Shown: positions 43,921-52,910, counted from the first letter of the stretch. The stretch: DNA of 64,000 nucleotides from Modicisalibacter radicis (GCF_900961225.1 NZ_CAAHFN010000109.1:124001-188000); one strand, 5' to 3'. Notes: generated by a model not told the origin, from the letters alone. Numbers and translations: made by a program.

Positions 43921-44166
43921 TCAGCCAGAGGAAAGCGCCGGGAGCAGGCACTCCTCGATGGCCTGACGCACCGAGGGCAGCATCACATCGCGATGCTGCA
44001 TCAGCTCGCGAACCGTCTCCTCGAGTCCCGGCACCCCCATCTCGCGGTGCTTGCACAGTGCCATGCGCGCGCAGGTCCGCGGACAGGCGTCGTCGGACAC
44101 ACGCACACCGAGCGCCTGGATGCGTGCGCGAAAGTCATCGCCATCGATCAGATCAACGATCATCAT
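43921..44166 (-). CDS. Small Cys-rich protein of unknown function
   Basis: The protein has 81 residues. The ATG was chosen because GGAGG lies five bases before it; an ATG one codon later is also possible, and the longer open frame upstream lacks a site. Cysteines are at 28, 32 and 38 (C-x3-C-x5-C) plus Cys73, with His40, so it may bind a metal or an iron-sulfur cluster. The rest is mostly helical and charged. I do not recognise the family. Confidence 0.6.
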   Translation of the reverse strand: MMIVDLIDGDDFRARIQALGVRVSDDACPRTCARMALCKHREMGVPGLEETVRELMQHRDVMLPSVRQAIEECLLPALSSG

Positions 44167-44505
44167 AAGGGCCTCCGTCATCGGCCTGTACCCGTTGAGT
44201 CGCCCAGTCCGCGGCCGCTTGACCGAGCGGCACGGAACCATTCGGCACCTGCAGCGATAGTCGCTCGCCACGCGGCCCACGACAATCCCCCCGCCGCTAC
44301 AGCGACCGCCGATGGCGGCCATCGTCATGCCGATGTCGCTGCAGGCAGATCCCGGCAATGGCGTGGCAGGCCCTCGCCCAAGAAGAAGGGCCGCGCCGGT
44401 TGGCCGGCGCGGCCCTCTACATCGTTACCGGTTCATGCTACCGGTTGCTGCCAGCCTTACCGACTGACGCATCGCATCGGCTGCAATGCGATCAGTCGCA
44501 AGCGC
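44167..44505. other. 339-bp intergenic region
   Basis: No convincing gene. It holds the upstream region of the small Cys-rich gene and, at 44388-44415, the terminator of the DUF4168 gene. Confidence 0.5.
44388..44415 (-). terminator. Intrinsic terminator of the DUF4168 gene
   Basis: GGGCCGCGCCGG and CCGGCGCGGCCC form a perfect 12-bp stem with loop TTGG (CCAA on the minus strand). On the minus strand it is followed by the T-rich run TTCTTCTT, so it fits an intrinsic terminator 90 bp past the stop. Confidence 0.8.
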
Positions 44506-44898
44506 TTACGACTGGCCAGCCATGCTCTGAACTTTCTTCATCAGCTCGGGATCCTGCTGGACCGCCTGGCCGATGGCATTGAAGGTCTCGACGGTCAGAC
44601 CGCTGTCTTCAACGACGGCAACCATCTTCTCGTTGGCTTCCTTACGGATCTCCTGCTGCTCTGACTGGCCTTCGGCCTCTTGCAGGCGCTGGGTGTAGTC
44701 CTGCGAGATACCGGCGATATCCTGCGAGGCGTCGGCGAACTGCTGGAGCTGCTGCTCCGAGAAGTCCTGCGCGGTCGGCGCAGCCTGCTGAGTCTGCTGC
44801 TGGGCGGCATTGTCGCCGCTTTGCTGGGCCATGGCCGGTGCCGATACCATGCCCGCCGTCAGCAGGGACGCAGCAAACAGTGCAGTGATCTTGCGCAT
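44506..44898 (-). CDS. Exported DUF4168 protein
   Basis: This 130-residue protein has a signal peptide (KITALFAASLLTAGMVSAPAMAQQ) and a mature part rich in Q and A, with the DUF4168 pattern (FADASQDIAGISQDYTQRL, then VEDSGLTVETFNAIGQAVQQDPEL). The function is unknown; members are small helical periplasmic proteins. GGAGG is placed well before the ATG and a strong terminator follows, so it is probably a well-expressed single-gene transcript. Confidence 0.88.
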   Translation of the reverse strand: MRKITALFAASLLTAGMVSAPAMAQQSGDNAAQQQTQQAAPTAQDFSEQQLQQFADASQDIAGISQDYTQRLQEAEGQSEQQEIRKEANEKMVAVVEDSGLTVETFNAIGQAVQQDPELMKKVQSMAGQS

Positions 44899-45067
44899 GT
44901 AAAACCTCCAATACTCATTTCTAGGCGTGTAGGGGTGTGACGGCAGGTCATGGAAAAGGTTCCGGAATTCTTGTAACGCATTGAAAAATCAAGTTCCCGG
45001 CACATAACCTCTGTCGCACGAAAGCGACAGCTCACCGCCGACAGCGTATCAGTCACTCGCTCCCGCG

Positions 45068-46381
45068 TCAGTCCCGCTCGAGCCAGTCGACGATCGCTTC
45101 GATCCCCTCCCGGGTCTGACGTAGCGTCGGCGACCCCAGCACCTCGCCGGAAGTGGCGAGCAGCTCGCCACCCTCGAAATCCACGTAGGCCAGCCGCACC
45201 GTCAGCTGTTCCGGCGGGCAGCCGAAGGCGCTACCCGGCAACAGTGCAACACCCGCCTCGTCGAGCAACCGCCGGGTCAGCTCACGGCTGGTGGCGATGC
45301 CCCGCGACGCCAGGCGCCGGCGGTGCATGGCGAAGTCCGGGAACAGGTAGAAACCGCCATCCGGCGCGTGGGTACGCACGCCGGCGGCGTTGAGTCGCGC
45401 CGCGCACCAGCCGCCGATCTCGGCGAGCACCGCGCGCTGGCGCTGCAGGTAGGCGTCGAGCTCGGGCCCCGGGGTGTAAGCGGTCATCGCCGCCTGCTGG
45501 ATGGGACTGGCAACGCTCGACCAGGTCTCCGAGGCGACGCCGAGCAGGCGCTGGAACAGCTCGTCGCCCAGGGATGCGGGGGCGTGCATCACGCCCAGCC
45601 GCCAGCCTCCGGCGCCGCACCACTTGGACAGCCCGCCGGTGGTCACGGTGCCTTCCGGGTAGTCGCGGGCGAAGGCACGATACGCGCCGCGATGGTGAAG
45701 CAAGCCATAGATCTCGTCGGCCAGTACCAGCACGCCATGGCGGCGCGCCACATCAGCCAGGCGTTGCTGGGTGTCGGCATCGGGCGCCAGCCCGGTGGGA
45801 TTGCCCGGTGCGTTGTGGATCAGCACCTTGAGCCGTTCGGGCCGCTCGCGACAATGCCGCTCGAGGGTCTCGGGGGTGACTTGCCAGCGCTCGTCCCAGG
45901 TAGCCTCGAGGCGCACGGCATGTTGCCCGGCCATGCGCGCCTGCGGCGCGTAGGAGACCCAGGCCGGCGCGGGGATCAGGATATCCGCCGCCGGCAGCGA
46001 CTTGATCAGCGCAAACAGCAACAGCTTGCTGCCGGGGCCGACCAGCACCCGCTCGGCCTCCCAAGGGGTCTGATCGACGACGCCGTGGAACGCCGCGACC
46101 CGTTCGCGCAGCGCCGGCAACCCCTGTACCGGCAGGTAGGCCTTCTGCGCGGCGTGCGCGGCCAGCGTCGCCACCGCGGGGGCGAAAACCGGAAACGGCG
46201 ACTGGCCGAAGCCGAACTTGTAGATGCGTTGGCCGCTGGCCTCGAGCAATCGCGACTGCTCGTTGATCAATAGCGTATCGGATGACGGCGTGGCGTCTTC
46301 CGCCTTGGCATAGCCTGCCTGCAGGCGGCCTGACACGGGGCTGGCGGGCAGGTCATCGGATAGGTCGGTGGCACGGGTCAT
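45068..46381 (-). CDS. PLP-dependent class I/II aminotransferase
   Basis: The 437-residue protein has fold type I features: KAYLPVQGLPALRERVA, NAPGNPTG, the aspartate region VLVLADEIYGLLHH and the PLP lysine in TTGGLSKWCGAGGWRLG. The C-terminal part closes the fold. The donor and acceptor cannot be told from the sequence. GAGGAGG lies before the ATG at 46381. It is 56 bp downstream of the RpiR regulator on the same strand, so the regulator probably controls it. Confidence 0.9.
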   Translation of the reverse strand: MTRATDLSDDLPASPVSGRLQAGYAKAEDATPSSDTLLINEQSRLLEASGQRIYKFGFGQSPFPVFAPAVATLAAHAAQKAYLPVQGLPALRERVAAFHGVVDQTPWEAERVLVGPGSKLLLFALIKSLPAADILIPAPAWVSYAPQARMAGQHAVRLEATWDERWQVTPETLERHCRERPERLKVLIHNAPGNPTGLAPDADTQQRLADVARRHGVLVLADEIYGLLHHRGAYRAFARDYPEGTVTTGGLSKWCGAGGWRLGVMHAPASLGDELFQRLLGVASETWSSVASPIQQAAMTAYTPGPELDAYLQRQRAVLAEIGGWCAARLNAAGVRTHAPDGGFYLFPDFAMHRRRLASRGIATSRELTRRLLDEAGVALLPGSAFGCPPEQLTVRLAYVDFEGGELLATSGEVLGSPTLRQTREGIEAIVDWLERD

Positions 46382-46437
46382 GCGGGCCTCCTCGAGGCAC
46401 GGTAGGGACGGGAACGGCTGATCGGAAGCGGCGCCGA

Positions 46438-47349
46438 TCATTCGACGCCCAGTCGGGCGATCAGCGCCTCGCGCCGGCGGATCGACGCCACGGCGTCCTC
46501 GCCGAGCCGCACGGCGACACGTGACAGCAGCATCTCGAGTAGCAGGAAAAGGCTGCTCATCGGGTTGAAGAAGAACGGCCCCTCGGCCGGCGCTATCAAT
46601 CGGCAGTCGGCAAGACCCGCCAGCTGCGAACGCGGGTGGTTGGTCAACGCCACCAGCTGGGCGCCCTGCTCCACCGCCAGCCGGCAATAGTCGACGCTGG
46701 CCCGCGTCTCGGGGCGAAAGGCGATGCCCACCACCAGGTCGTCGCCGTCGAGCCTCAGGGCCCGCTCGACGTCGATGCCGGCCTGACTGTCGATCAATTG
46801 CACGTCGTCACGCAGGTAATCGAGGTAGTAGGCCAGGTAATGCGCCGCACCGAAGCTGGCGCGCAGGCCGATCACCTGAACCCGGCGCGCGGCCGCGAGC
46901 CCCGCGGCGGCACGCTCGATCATGGCCTCGTCGAGGCCCTCGACCGCGGCCGACAGGTTGCCCATCTCCCGCTCCCAGAGGGCCCTGTCCTGGGCGATCC
47001 CCGGGCGCTTCACCGGCGTCTCGCCGAAATCCAGCAAGCGCTCGGCACGCGTGGAATAGAAGGCACGCCCCGACAGGTCCTCGCGGAACAACGCCTGGAA
47101 GGCCTTGAAGCCGGAAAAGCCCAGCGCCCGCGACAGGCGCGTCAGGCTCGAGGGATTGACGGCGTGCCGGTCGGCGAGTTGCGAGATGGTCGAGAGGCCG
47201 ACCCGCTCGGGGGTCGCCAGCAGTTCCTCCAGCAATGTCCGGGCCTTGACCGATAGCGCCGGCGCGCCGTCGTCGCGACGCCGGATGCGCACGGCGAGCG
47301 CCTGCAGGTCGGCAAGGTTGTCGGGAGCGCGAGGGGCATCGGCATGCAT
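46438..47349 (-). CDS. MurR/RpiR-family transcriptional regulator with SIS domain
   Basis: The 303-residue protein has an N-terminal RpiR helix-turn-helix (LSTISQLADRHAVNPSSLTRLSRALGF) and a C-terminal sugar-isomerase (SIS) effector domain (VQVIGLRASFGAAHYLAYYL). GGAG lies seven bases before the ATG at 47349; the longer frame upstream has no site. It is not HexR in sequence. It is followed by an aminotransferase and lies divergent from the LpxR-like gene. Confidence 0.88.
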   Translation of the reverse strand: MHADAPRAPDNLADLQALAVRIRRRDDGAPALSVKARTLLEELLATPERVGLSTISQLADRHAVNPSSLTRLSRALGFSGFKAFQALFREDLSGRAFYSTRAERLLDFGETPVKRPGIAQDRALWEREMGNLSAAVEGLDEAMIERAAAGLAAARRVQVIGLRASFGAAHYLAYYLDYLRDDVQLIDSQAGIDVERALRLDGDDLVVGIAFRPETRASVDYCRLAVEQGAQLVALTNHPRSQLAGLADCRLIAPAEGPFFFNPMSSLFLLLEMLLSRVAVRLGEDAVASIRRREALIARLGVE

Positions 47350-47497
47350 GAAAGTGACTCCGGCTGTGTCGCCCCAGTATGGCGTGCCGCCGGAAGCGTT
47401 TGCAAATTTTTTTCCACCAAGCACATAAAATTACCAACCCCTCGATATCGACGAAGCAGTTGGTCGCCATAACGGGATCTGCTAAATTGAACCATCG

Positions 47498-47515
47498 ACA
47501 TACATGCCCGTATGT
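47498..47515. promoter_or_regulatory. Inverted repeat ACATAC-N6-GTATGT upstream of the LpxR-like gene
   Basis: A perfect 6+6 inverted repeat lies 20 bp before the start codon in the region divergent from the RpiR regulator. TTTGCAAA (47399-47406) and TCGATATCGA (47442-47451) are other palindromes in the same gap. Any of them may be an operator; no known site is matched. Confidence 0.35.
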
Positions 47516-47535
47516 TAACCACTCAAGGAAGAGCC

Positions 47536-48540
47536 ATGCCGCCTATTTCCCCCAACCGCTTGCGCCCCGGCCTGTTGCTCGCCGGTCTGCTCGGCCTGCC
47601 ACTCCTCGCCCCGCTGGCGAACGCCGAAAGCCTCTACTCGCTCAAGGTGACCAACGACCTGTTTTCCTCGAGCGACGATGGCCACTACACCAGTGGCGTC
47701 GACCTGATGCGCACCACCACGCCCGAGGCCGATCACTGGTCGCGCCGGCTGGCCGGGTGGCTGCCCGGCTGGACGGCGAACGGCCTGGATGCCGTCGGTT
47801 ACCAGTTGAGCCATCAGATCTATACCCCCAAGGCCATCGAGCGCCGCGCGCTGATCGAGGACGATCGCCCCTATGCCGGACTGCTGCTGGGCGGGCTGTC
47901 GCTGTTCGACGATGTCCAGCATCGCGGCTGGCGCGAGGCCTCGACGCTCAACCTGCAGGTCGGCATGGTGGGGCCCGCCGCAGGCGGCGAGCCGCTGCAG
48001 AAAGGCGTCCACGACCTTCTCGACAGCGATGAACCGCGCGGCTGGGACCATCAGCTGGAAAACGAACCGATCGTCAACCTGGGCTGGCACAAGGCCTGGT
48101 GGCTGCAGAACCGCTGGGCCGGGATGGAGTGGGAATATGGCCCCAGTGCTTCATGGCAAGTGGGCAATCTCTACGACTACCTGGGCAGCGGCGGAGCGAT
48201 CCGCTTCGGCGAGGGGCTCGACAAGAGCTTCGGCATTCCCAGCGTGGCGCCGGCGCTGGGCGGCCGACAGGGCTTCAGGGCCCACCAGGGTTTCGGCTGG
48301 TACGGCTTCGTCGGTGTCGAGGGTCGCTACATGGCGCACAACCTGCTGCTCGACGGCAACACCTTCGAGGACAGCCACAGCGTCGATCGCCGCGAGTGGG
48401 TGGGCGACATCACCGCCGGCGCGGTGGTGAGTTTCGATCGCTGGCAGCTGGCCTTCACCAACGTCTGGCGCAGCCATGAGTTCGAGGCCCAGGAAGAAGC
48501 CGATCACTTCGGCTCGATCACCCTGTCCACCTGGCTGTGA
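47536..48540 (+). CDS. LpxR-like outer membrane protein (lipid A deacylase family, DUF2219)
   Basis: The 334-residue protein has a signal peptide (LLLAGLLGLPLLAPLANA). The beta-barrel sequence carries the family's KVTNDLF...SSDDGHYTSGVDL start, DRPYAGLLL, and a W-rich second half ending in ITLSTWL. LpxR removes the 3' acyloxyacyl chain from lipid A in the outer membrane. The N-D active-site pair is visible in TNDLF; whether it is active on lipid A here is unknown. AGGAAGAG precedes the ATG at 47536. Confidence 0.82.
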   Translation: MPPISPNRLRPGLLLAGLLGLPLLAPLANAESLYSLKVTNDLFSSSDDGHYTSGVDLMRTTTPEADHWSRRLAGWLPGWTANGLDAVGYQLSHQIYTPKAIERRALIEDDRPYAGLLLGGLSLFDDVQHRGWREASTLNLQVGMVGPAAGGEPLQKGVHDLLDSDEPRGWDHQLENEPIVNLGWHKAWWLQNRWAGMEWEYGPSASWQVGNLYDYLGSGGAIRFGEGLDKSFGIPSVAPALGGRQGFRAHQGFGWYGFVGVEGRYMAHNLLLDGNTFEDSHSVDRREWVGDITAGAVVSFDRWQLAFTNVWRSHEFEAQEEADHFGSITLSTWL

Positions 48541-48558
48541 CTACCGTCACGAACCGAA

Positions 48559-48580
48559 ACGGGCGCCCGAGGGCGCCCGT
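48559..48580. terminator. Bidirectional hairpin between LpxR-like gene and TRAP permease
   Basis: ACGGGCGCCC pairs with GGGCGCCCGT (9-10 bp stem, tight GA-containing loop) in the 57-bp gap between converging genes. Confidence 0.6.
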
Positions 48581-48597
48581 TGTGCATGGGCCCCTGC

Positions 48598-50796
48598 TCA
48601 GCCATAGACCAGATTGGGCAGGAAGGTGATCAGCGCCGGGAACAGGATGACCAGCAGCAGACCGAACCCCTGGATGCCCAGGAACGGCAGCGACGAGCGG
48701 AAGATCTGCGCCATGGTGATGTGCGGCGGGCAGACCCCCTTGATGTAGAACAGCGCATAGCCGAATGGCGGGCTCAGAAACGACATCTGCATGTTGACCA
48801 GATAGATCACGCCGAACCACAGCGAGACATCCCCCGCGCCGACCCCCGGCAGCCCGAACAGCCCATCGAAGGAGAGCGGCTGGATCAGCGGCACGAAGAT
48901 CGGCACCGCCAGCAGCAGGATGCCCACCCAGTCGAGGAACATGCCCAGCGCGATCAGCAGCACCATCATCACGAGCAGTACGCCATAGGGACCGAGGCCG
49001 GCTCCCGAGATCAGCTCCTGGACGAAGTCCTGACCGCCCTGCAGGATGTAGAAACCGACGAAGATGGTCGCGCCGAAGATGATCCACATCACCATCGCGG
49101 TGGCGACCAGCGTGGTCATGCACGCCGCATGCAGGTTGGGCCAGGTCAGACGCCCGTGCATGGCGGCCACCACCAGCGCGCCCAGGGTGCCGATACCCGC
49201 CGCCTCGACCGGCGTGGCCAGGCCCGAGAAGATCACCCCCAGCACCACGATCACCAGCACGATCGGCGCCAGCATCTTGCGCAGCAGGCGCAGCTTCTCG
49301 CGGGTACCGATACGGTCCTCGACCGGCAACGGCGGAGCCGCCTTGGGATTGAGAGTGCCGCGCATCCAGCAGTAGAAGGCGTACATGCCCGCCAGCAGCA
49401 GCCCGGGAATCAGCGAACCGAGATACAGCTCACCCACCGATTGCTGGGCGACAACGCCATAGATGATCGCCAGAATCGATGGCGGAATCAGGATCCCCAG
49501 CGTACCGCCTGCCATGATCGAGCCGATCGCGATCTCGGGATCGTAGTTGCGCTTGAGCATTGCCGGCAGCGCGATCAGCCCCATGGTCACCACCGCCGCG
49601 CCGATCACCCCGACCATCGCCGCCAGCAGCGTGGAGGCGACGATGGTGGCGATCGCCAGCCCGGCCTTGAGACCGCCCATCCACTTGTAGACAGTGTCGA
49701 AGAGTTCCTCGATCAATCCGGCCTTCTCGAGTACCGCCGCCATGAAGATGAACAGCGGAATCGCCGAAAGCTGATAGTTGGTCATCATCGGGAAGATTCG
49801 CGACGGCAGCAGGTTGAGCATGAACTGGTCGCCGACCAGATACAGGAATACCACCCCCAGCCCGCCGGTGACGAAGGCCAGCGGCAACCCTGCCACCAGC
49901 ACCAGCATCAACGAGCCGAACATCAGCCCGGTCAGGGTACCGATCCCCACGTTGGCCAGGCTGTTCTCGATGCTCAACGGAAAATGCTCGTAATCGTTGA
50001 CGGCCACGTTGACGATCTCGTGCAGCGCATATGCCGCCAGTACCGCGCCCAGCAACAGCATCGCCCAGGCGAAGGTTGCGCCGCCCTGATGATGGCGCCG
50101 CGCATGCCGGAAAGCCTGACAGTCCTTGATGAACTGAGCGATACCCTGGAACAGCAGCAACAGACCACCCAGCGCCAGCGTGGACTTGATCGGGTAATAC
50201 TGCACCGACCACTCGGTGAACGAGGTCTCGTTCGAGTAACTCTGGCCGAAGAATACGGCGTCCTGACTGACCGATTGGGCGAAGAAATTCCACCCCGTCG
50301 AAATCAGCGCCAGCACGAAGATGAAGAAGAACACCGAGGTCATCAGGTCGAGCGCGGCGCGCGTCATCGGTCCGGCGCGGACATACAGGATGTCGACGCG
50401 GACGTGCCCGCCCTCGCGCAGCGCGAAGGCCCCGGCCAGCAGATACTGCATGCCGAACATCAGAAACATCGACTCGTGCGCCCAGTTGGTCGGCGAGTTC
50501 AGGGCATAGCGGACGAACACCTCGTAGCAGTAGACGAACGGCGCGATCAACGACCAGTAGGCAACATAGCGACCGGCGAAGCCGGAGACCTTGTCGATGA
50601 CCCGGGTAAAGCCGTTGCCCGGCGGCCGATAGGCGCCGCCCTCCTCACCGACCGGCACCTCGGCGGTGGTATTGCCGCTGACGGTACCGCCGCGACGAAA
50701 GCTGCGATCGACAAAGAACATCACCGCCAGTGGCAACAGCAGCAATAACGACCAGTACAACCAGTGCGGTAATACGAAATTGACCTCGAGATTCAT
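48598..50796 (-). CDS. TRAP transporter fused small-plus-large permease (DctQM)
   Basis: The 732-residue protein has an N-terminal small-subunit part (about residues 1-225, with FVRYALNSPTNWAHE) joined to a large DctM permease (about 250-732, with SIMAGGTLGILIPPS and VDILYV-type motifs). Fused TRAP permeases import organic acids or aromatic and other anions with Na+ or H+, helped by a periplasmic binding protein. GGGAGAGG precedes the ATG at 50796. It follows dctP by 141 bp in the same direction, with a hairpin between them. Confidence 0.93.
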   Translation of the reverse strand: MNLEVNFVLPHWLYWSLLLLLPLAVMFFVDRSFRRGGTVSGNTTAEVPVGEEGGAYRPPGNGFTRVIDKVSGFAGRYVAYWSLIAPFVYCYEVFVRYALNSPTNWAHESMFLMFGMQYLLAGAFALREGGHVRVDILYVRAGPMTRAALDLMTSVFFFIFVLALISTGWNFFAQSVSQDAVFFGQSYSNETSFTEWSVQYYPIKSTLALGGLLLLFQGIAQFIKDCQAFRHARRHHQGGATFAWAMLLLGAVLAAYALHEIVNVAVNDYEHFPLSIENSLANVGIGTLTGLMFGSLMLVLVAGLPLAFVTGGLGVVFLYLVGDQFMLNLLPSRIFPMMTNYQLSAIPLFIFMAAVLEKAGLIEELFDTVYKWMGGLKAGLAIATIVASTLLAAMVGVIGAAVVTMGLIALPAMLKRNYDPEIAIGSIMAGGTLGILIPPSILAIIYGVVAQQSVGELYLGSLIPGLLLAGMYAFYCWMRGTLNPKAAPPLPVEDRIGTREKLRLLRKMLAPIVLVIVVLGVIFSGLATPVEAAGIGTLGALVVAAMHGRLTWPNLHAACMTTLVATAMVMWIIFGATIFVGFYILQGGQDFVQELISGAGLGPYGVLLVMMVLLIALGMFLDWVGILLLAVPIFVPLIQPLSFDGLFGLPGVGAGDVSLWFGVIYLVNMQMSFLSPPFGYALFYIKGVCPPHITMAQIFRSSLPFLGIQGFGLLLVILFPALITFLPNLVYG

Positions 50797-50880
50797 GAAC
50801 CCTCTCCCGTGGCGACGGCGGGCGTCGAAAACGGTGTGACTGGACGTTGTCGTCCGGGTGATAGAAGGTGATTCGCTCAC

Positions 50881-50919
50881 TCGCGGGCGCCACCACCTGA
50901 AACGTGGCAGCGCCCGCGA
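50881..50919 (-). promoter_or_regulatory. Intercistronic stem-loop between dctP and dctQM
   Basis: TCGCGGGCGC and GCGCCCGCGA form a 10-bp stem, and CCAC/GTGG pairs inside, so the hairpin is long and stable. It lies 18 bp past the binding-protein stop. No U-run follows, so it more likely protects the dctP mRNA end or only partly stops transcription. A smaller GGGG/CCCC hairpin is next to it. Confidence 0.55.
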
Positions 50920-50937
50920 AGGGGACATCAAGCCCCG

Positions 50938-52107
50938 TCAGGCATTCAGCGTATGACCCTGGAGATCCTCCTCGGTGACCAGGGCAACGGCAGGGTCCTG
51001 CATGGTTTTGAGGTGTGCCTTGAATAGCCGGGCAGCATCGGCATCCTTGTTGGCCCACTTGAACCACAGCGGAATCGCGGCCTTGCGGAAGCGGTCGGCA
51101 TCGTCCTCGGTGAGATGGATGATCTCGACGCCCTTCTCTTCATACTTGGGCCAGGCCTCGGCGTTGGCAGCCTGGATCGCCGCGTAATGCTCACGTGAAT
51201 AGGCGGCGACCAGTTCATGCATGAGATCCTGCGTTTCCGGGGACATGCGCTCGAAGACGCGCCGATTGATACCGATGTCCATGAGGTCGACGGCCTGGTG
51301 CAGACAGGGCGTCGACGGCGGCCCCATGATGATGTAGTCGGTCACCTGCCAGAAGCCCAGCTCATAATTGACCGCAGCGCCGGTATAGTCGGACGCGTCG
51401 ATGGTGCCTTTCTCGAGCGCCGGATAGACCTCCGAGCCGGGCAACAGCGTGGTCCTCGCGCCGATCGAGGCGAAGGTCTCGGCGACGATGCCGCCAGGCA
51501 TACGGATCTTGAGGCCGTTGAAATCGTCGAGACTGCGCAGCGGCACCTTGGAGTGGATCAGGTTGAGGTCATGATGGACGTGGCCGAGGAATTCCTGACC
51601 CTGCTTGCGATAAAGATCCTTGGCAATACCGAAGCCACCATAGGCGCCGAACATCATGTCCCACTGGTGCGGCATCGACAGCCCCATCGGGTAGGCAGTC
51701 ATGAAGACCCCGGCGGGCATCTTGCCGGGCCAGTAGACGGTGAACCAGTTCTGGCCTTCGAGTACCCCGTTGCGTACCGCGTCGGCAACCTCGAAGGCGC
51801 CGGCCACCGCACCCGCCGGAAACGGCTCGATGCTCACCTCGCCACTGGTCAGTTCCTGAACCCGGTTCGCCCAGTTCTCGAAGGTCTTGTAACCGGTGGT
51901 GCCCGGCTGCCAGGAGGACTGCATACGGATGCGGATGCCCTGCTGCGCCTGTACGCTGCCGATCCAGGGCGCGGCGACCGCCGCCGCCGAGCCCAGCGCC
52001 GCGCCCTTGAGAAAGGTACGCCGGCTGGCCGGCTTGGCGGCCGCGCTGGCGGGCTGAGAGACGCTATCCTGGTCGATGGCCGCCGGTTGGCGTGTCTTGT
52101 CATGCAT
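50938..52107 (-). CDS. TRAP transporter periplasmic binding protein (DctP type)
   Basis: The 389-residue protein has a Tat-like signal (SRRTFLKGAALGSAAAVAAPW) and a mature domain of the TRAP binding-protein family (COG4663 type: IRMQSSWQPGTTGYKTFENWA, and the conserved Arg of LKIRMPGG). Members bind mannitol, chloroaromatic acids or other organic anions. The ATG at 52107 keeps a long charged tail before the twin arginine. It would supply the fused permease downstream. The substrate is not shown by the sequence. Confidence 0.93.
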   Translation of the reverse strand: MHDKTRQPAAIDQDSVSQPASAAAKPASRRTFLKGAALGSAAAVAAPWIGSVQAQQGIRIRMQSSWQPGTTGYKTFENWANRVQELTSGEVSIEPFPAGAVAGAFEVADAVRNGVLEGQNWFTVYWPGKMPAGVFMTAYPMGLSMPHQWDMMFGAYGGFGIAKDLYRKQGQEFLGHVHHDLNLIHSKVPLRSLDDFNGLKIRMPGGIVAETFASIGARTTLLPGSEVYPALEKGTIDASDYTGAAVNYELGFWQVTDYIIMGPPSTPCLHQAVDLMDIGINRRVFERMSPETQDLMHELVAAYSREHYAAIQAANAEAWPKYEEKGVEIIHLTEDDADRFRKAAIPLWFKWANKDADAARLFKAHLKTMQDPAVALVTEEDLQGHTLNA

Positions 52108-52448
52108 GGCGATGTCTCCTGGGAGTCGGGCCCACCCGAAGCGAGCGAGCCTTGTTGTTGTGCGGTTATCGTGCGCTTGCCGCGCCGTGTGTCCCGAGAA
52201 TCACAGTAGCCGAGTTGCGTTGGCACGCCATCGCTTTCGTCAACGCTAAAAACGCCCCAGCCCCCTGAAAACATGGTCAAAATGGCTCCCGACCACGCCA
52301 CGTCCGGGCCGCTCTGGTCCGACCAATTTACCGCTGTAGATCACGTTTTAGACCAAAGCACGACCCCGATAGCGGCATTTGCACGCCGTGCTGGTATACC
52401 GCGCACCGATCTGGTGTGCTTGTCGTTCATTATCTGGAGGAGCCCGCG
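52108..52448. other. Divergent regulatory region (341 bp) between dctP and DUF4174 gene
   Basis: No gene. It holds the dctP promoter and the start region of the DUF4174 gene. A GntR-type palindrome lies at 52315-52325. Confidence 0.5.
52315..52325. promoter_or_regulatory. GntR/FadR-type palindrome TGGTC-C-GACCA
   Basis: The perfect 11-bp palindrome fits the core TGGTCNGACCA of FadR-like GntR operators. Nearby TGGTCAAAATGG (52274-52285) and TAGACCAAAG (52350-52359) are partial copies. It is 208 bp before dctP and 124 bp before the DUF4174 gene; no GntR gene is in the window. Confidence 0.5.
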
Positions 52449-52910
52449 ATGTTCCGATGCCTGCGTCCCCTGCTGTGGTGCCTGTGTCTCTCGGCGGCAC
52501 TGCCGGCCTCCCTCGCCGCGGCCGCCGAGAATCCCGCCAACCCGCTGATAACCGATCGCGGTCTGTTCCGTCCGCTGATCGTGGTTGCCGACAGCGCCGA
52601 CGATCCGGATTTCCAACGCATGCTCGCACGGCTCGAGACACGCCGGGCCGCCTTCGAGGAACGCGAGATGCTGCTTTATACCCTCGCCGGGGGGCGCGGC
52701 GAACGTGCCGGCAGGCCGATGACCGAGGCCGAGGTCGGAGCCCTCGTCGAGGCCATGAAACTCGACCCGCAGGGGCCGACGACGGTGATCCTGGTCGGCA
52801 AGGACGGCGGCAAGAAGATGCAGCTCGAGGGCTACGTGGCGCCGCAGCAGGTCTTCGACATCATCGACCGCATGCCGATGCGCCAGCGCGAAGCCGGGCA
52901 GAACCGATGA
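52449..52910 (+). CDS. Exported DUF4174 protein
   Basis: The 153-residue protein has a signal peptide (LLWCLCLSAALPASLAAAA) and a thioredoxin-like pattern (RPLIVVADSADDPDFQ, then VILVGKDGGKKMQ). DUF4174 proteins are small periplasmic proteins of unknown role. GGAGGAGC precedes the ATG. The stop overlaps the next start (ATGA), so it is coupled to the EamA transporter. Confidence 0.85.
   Translation: MFRCLRPLLWCLCLSAALPASLAAAAENPANPLITDRGLFRPLIVVADSADDPDFQRMLARLETRRAAFEEREMLLYTLAGGRGERAGRPMTEAEVGALVEAMKLDPQGPTTVILVGKDGGKKMQLEGYVAPQQVFDIIDRMPMRQREAGQNR

Noticed and set aside
46438-47349. Calling the RpiR-family regulator HexR
   Set aside because: It lacks the HexR-type N-terminus and stands with an aminotransferase rather than zwf or edd; the family name only is justified.
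48580-50748. Long plus-strand frame opposite the TRAP permease
   Set aside because: Antisense shadow with H-, Q- and R-rich composition; the permease on the other strand has full family features.
52221-52235. Possible sigma-54 promoter TGGCACGCCATCGCT
   Set aside because: The GG to GC distance is nine, not ten, and the TT of the -12 part is missing, so it fails the strict spacing.
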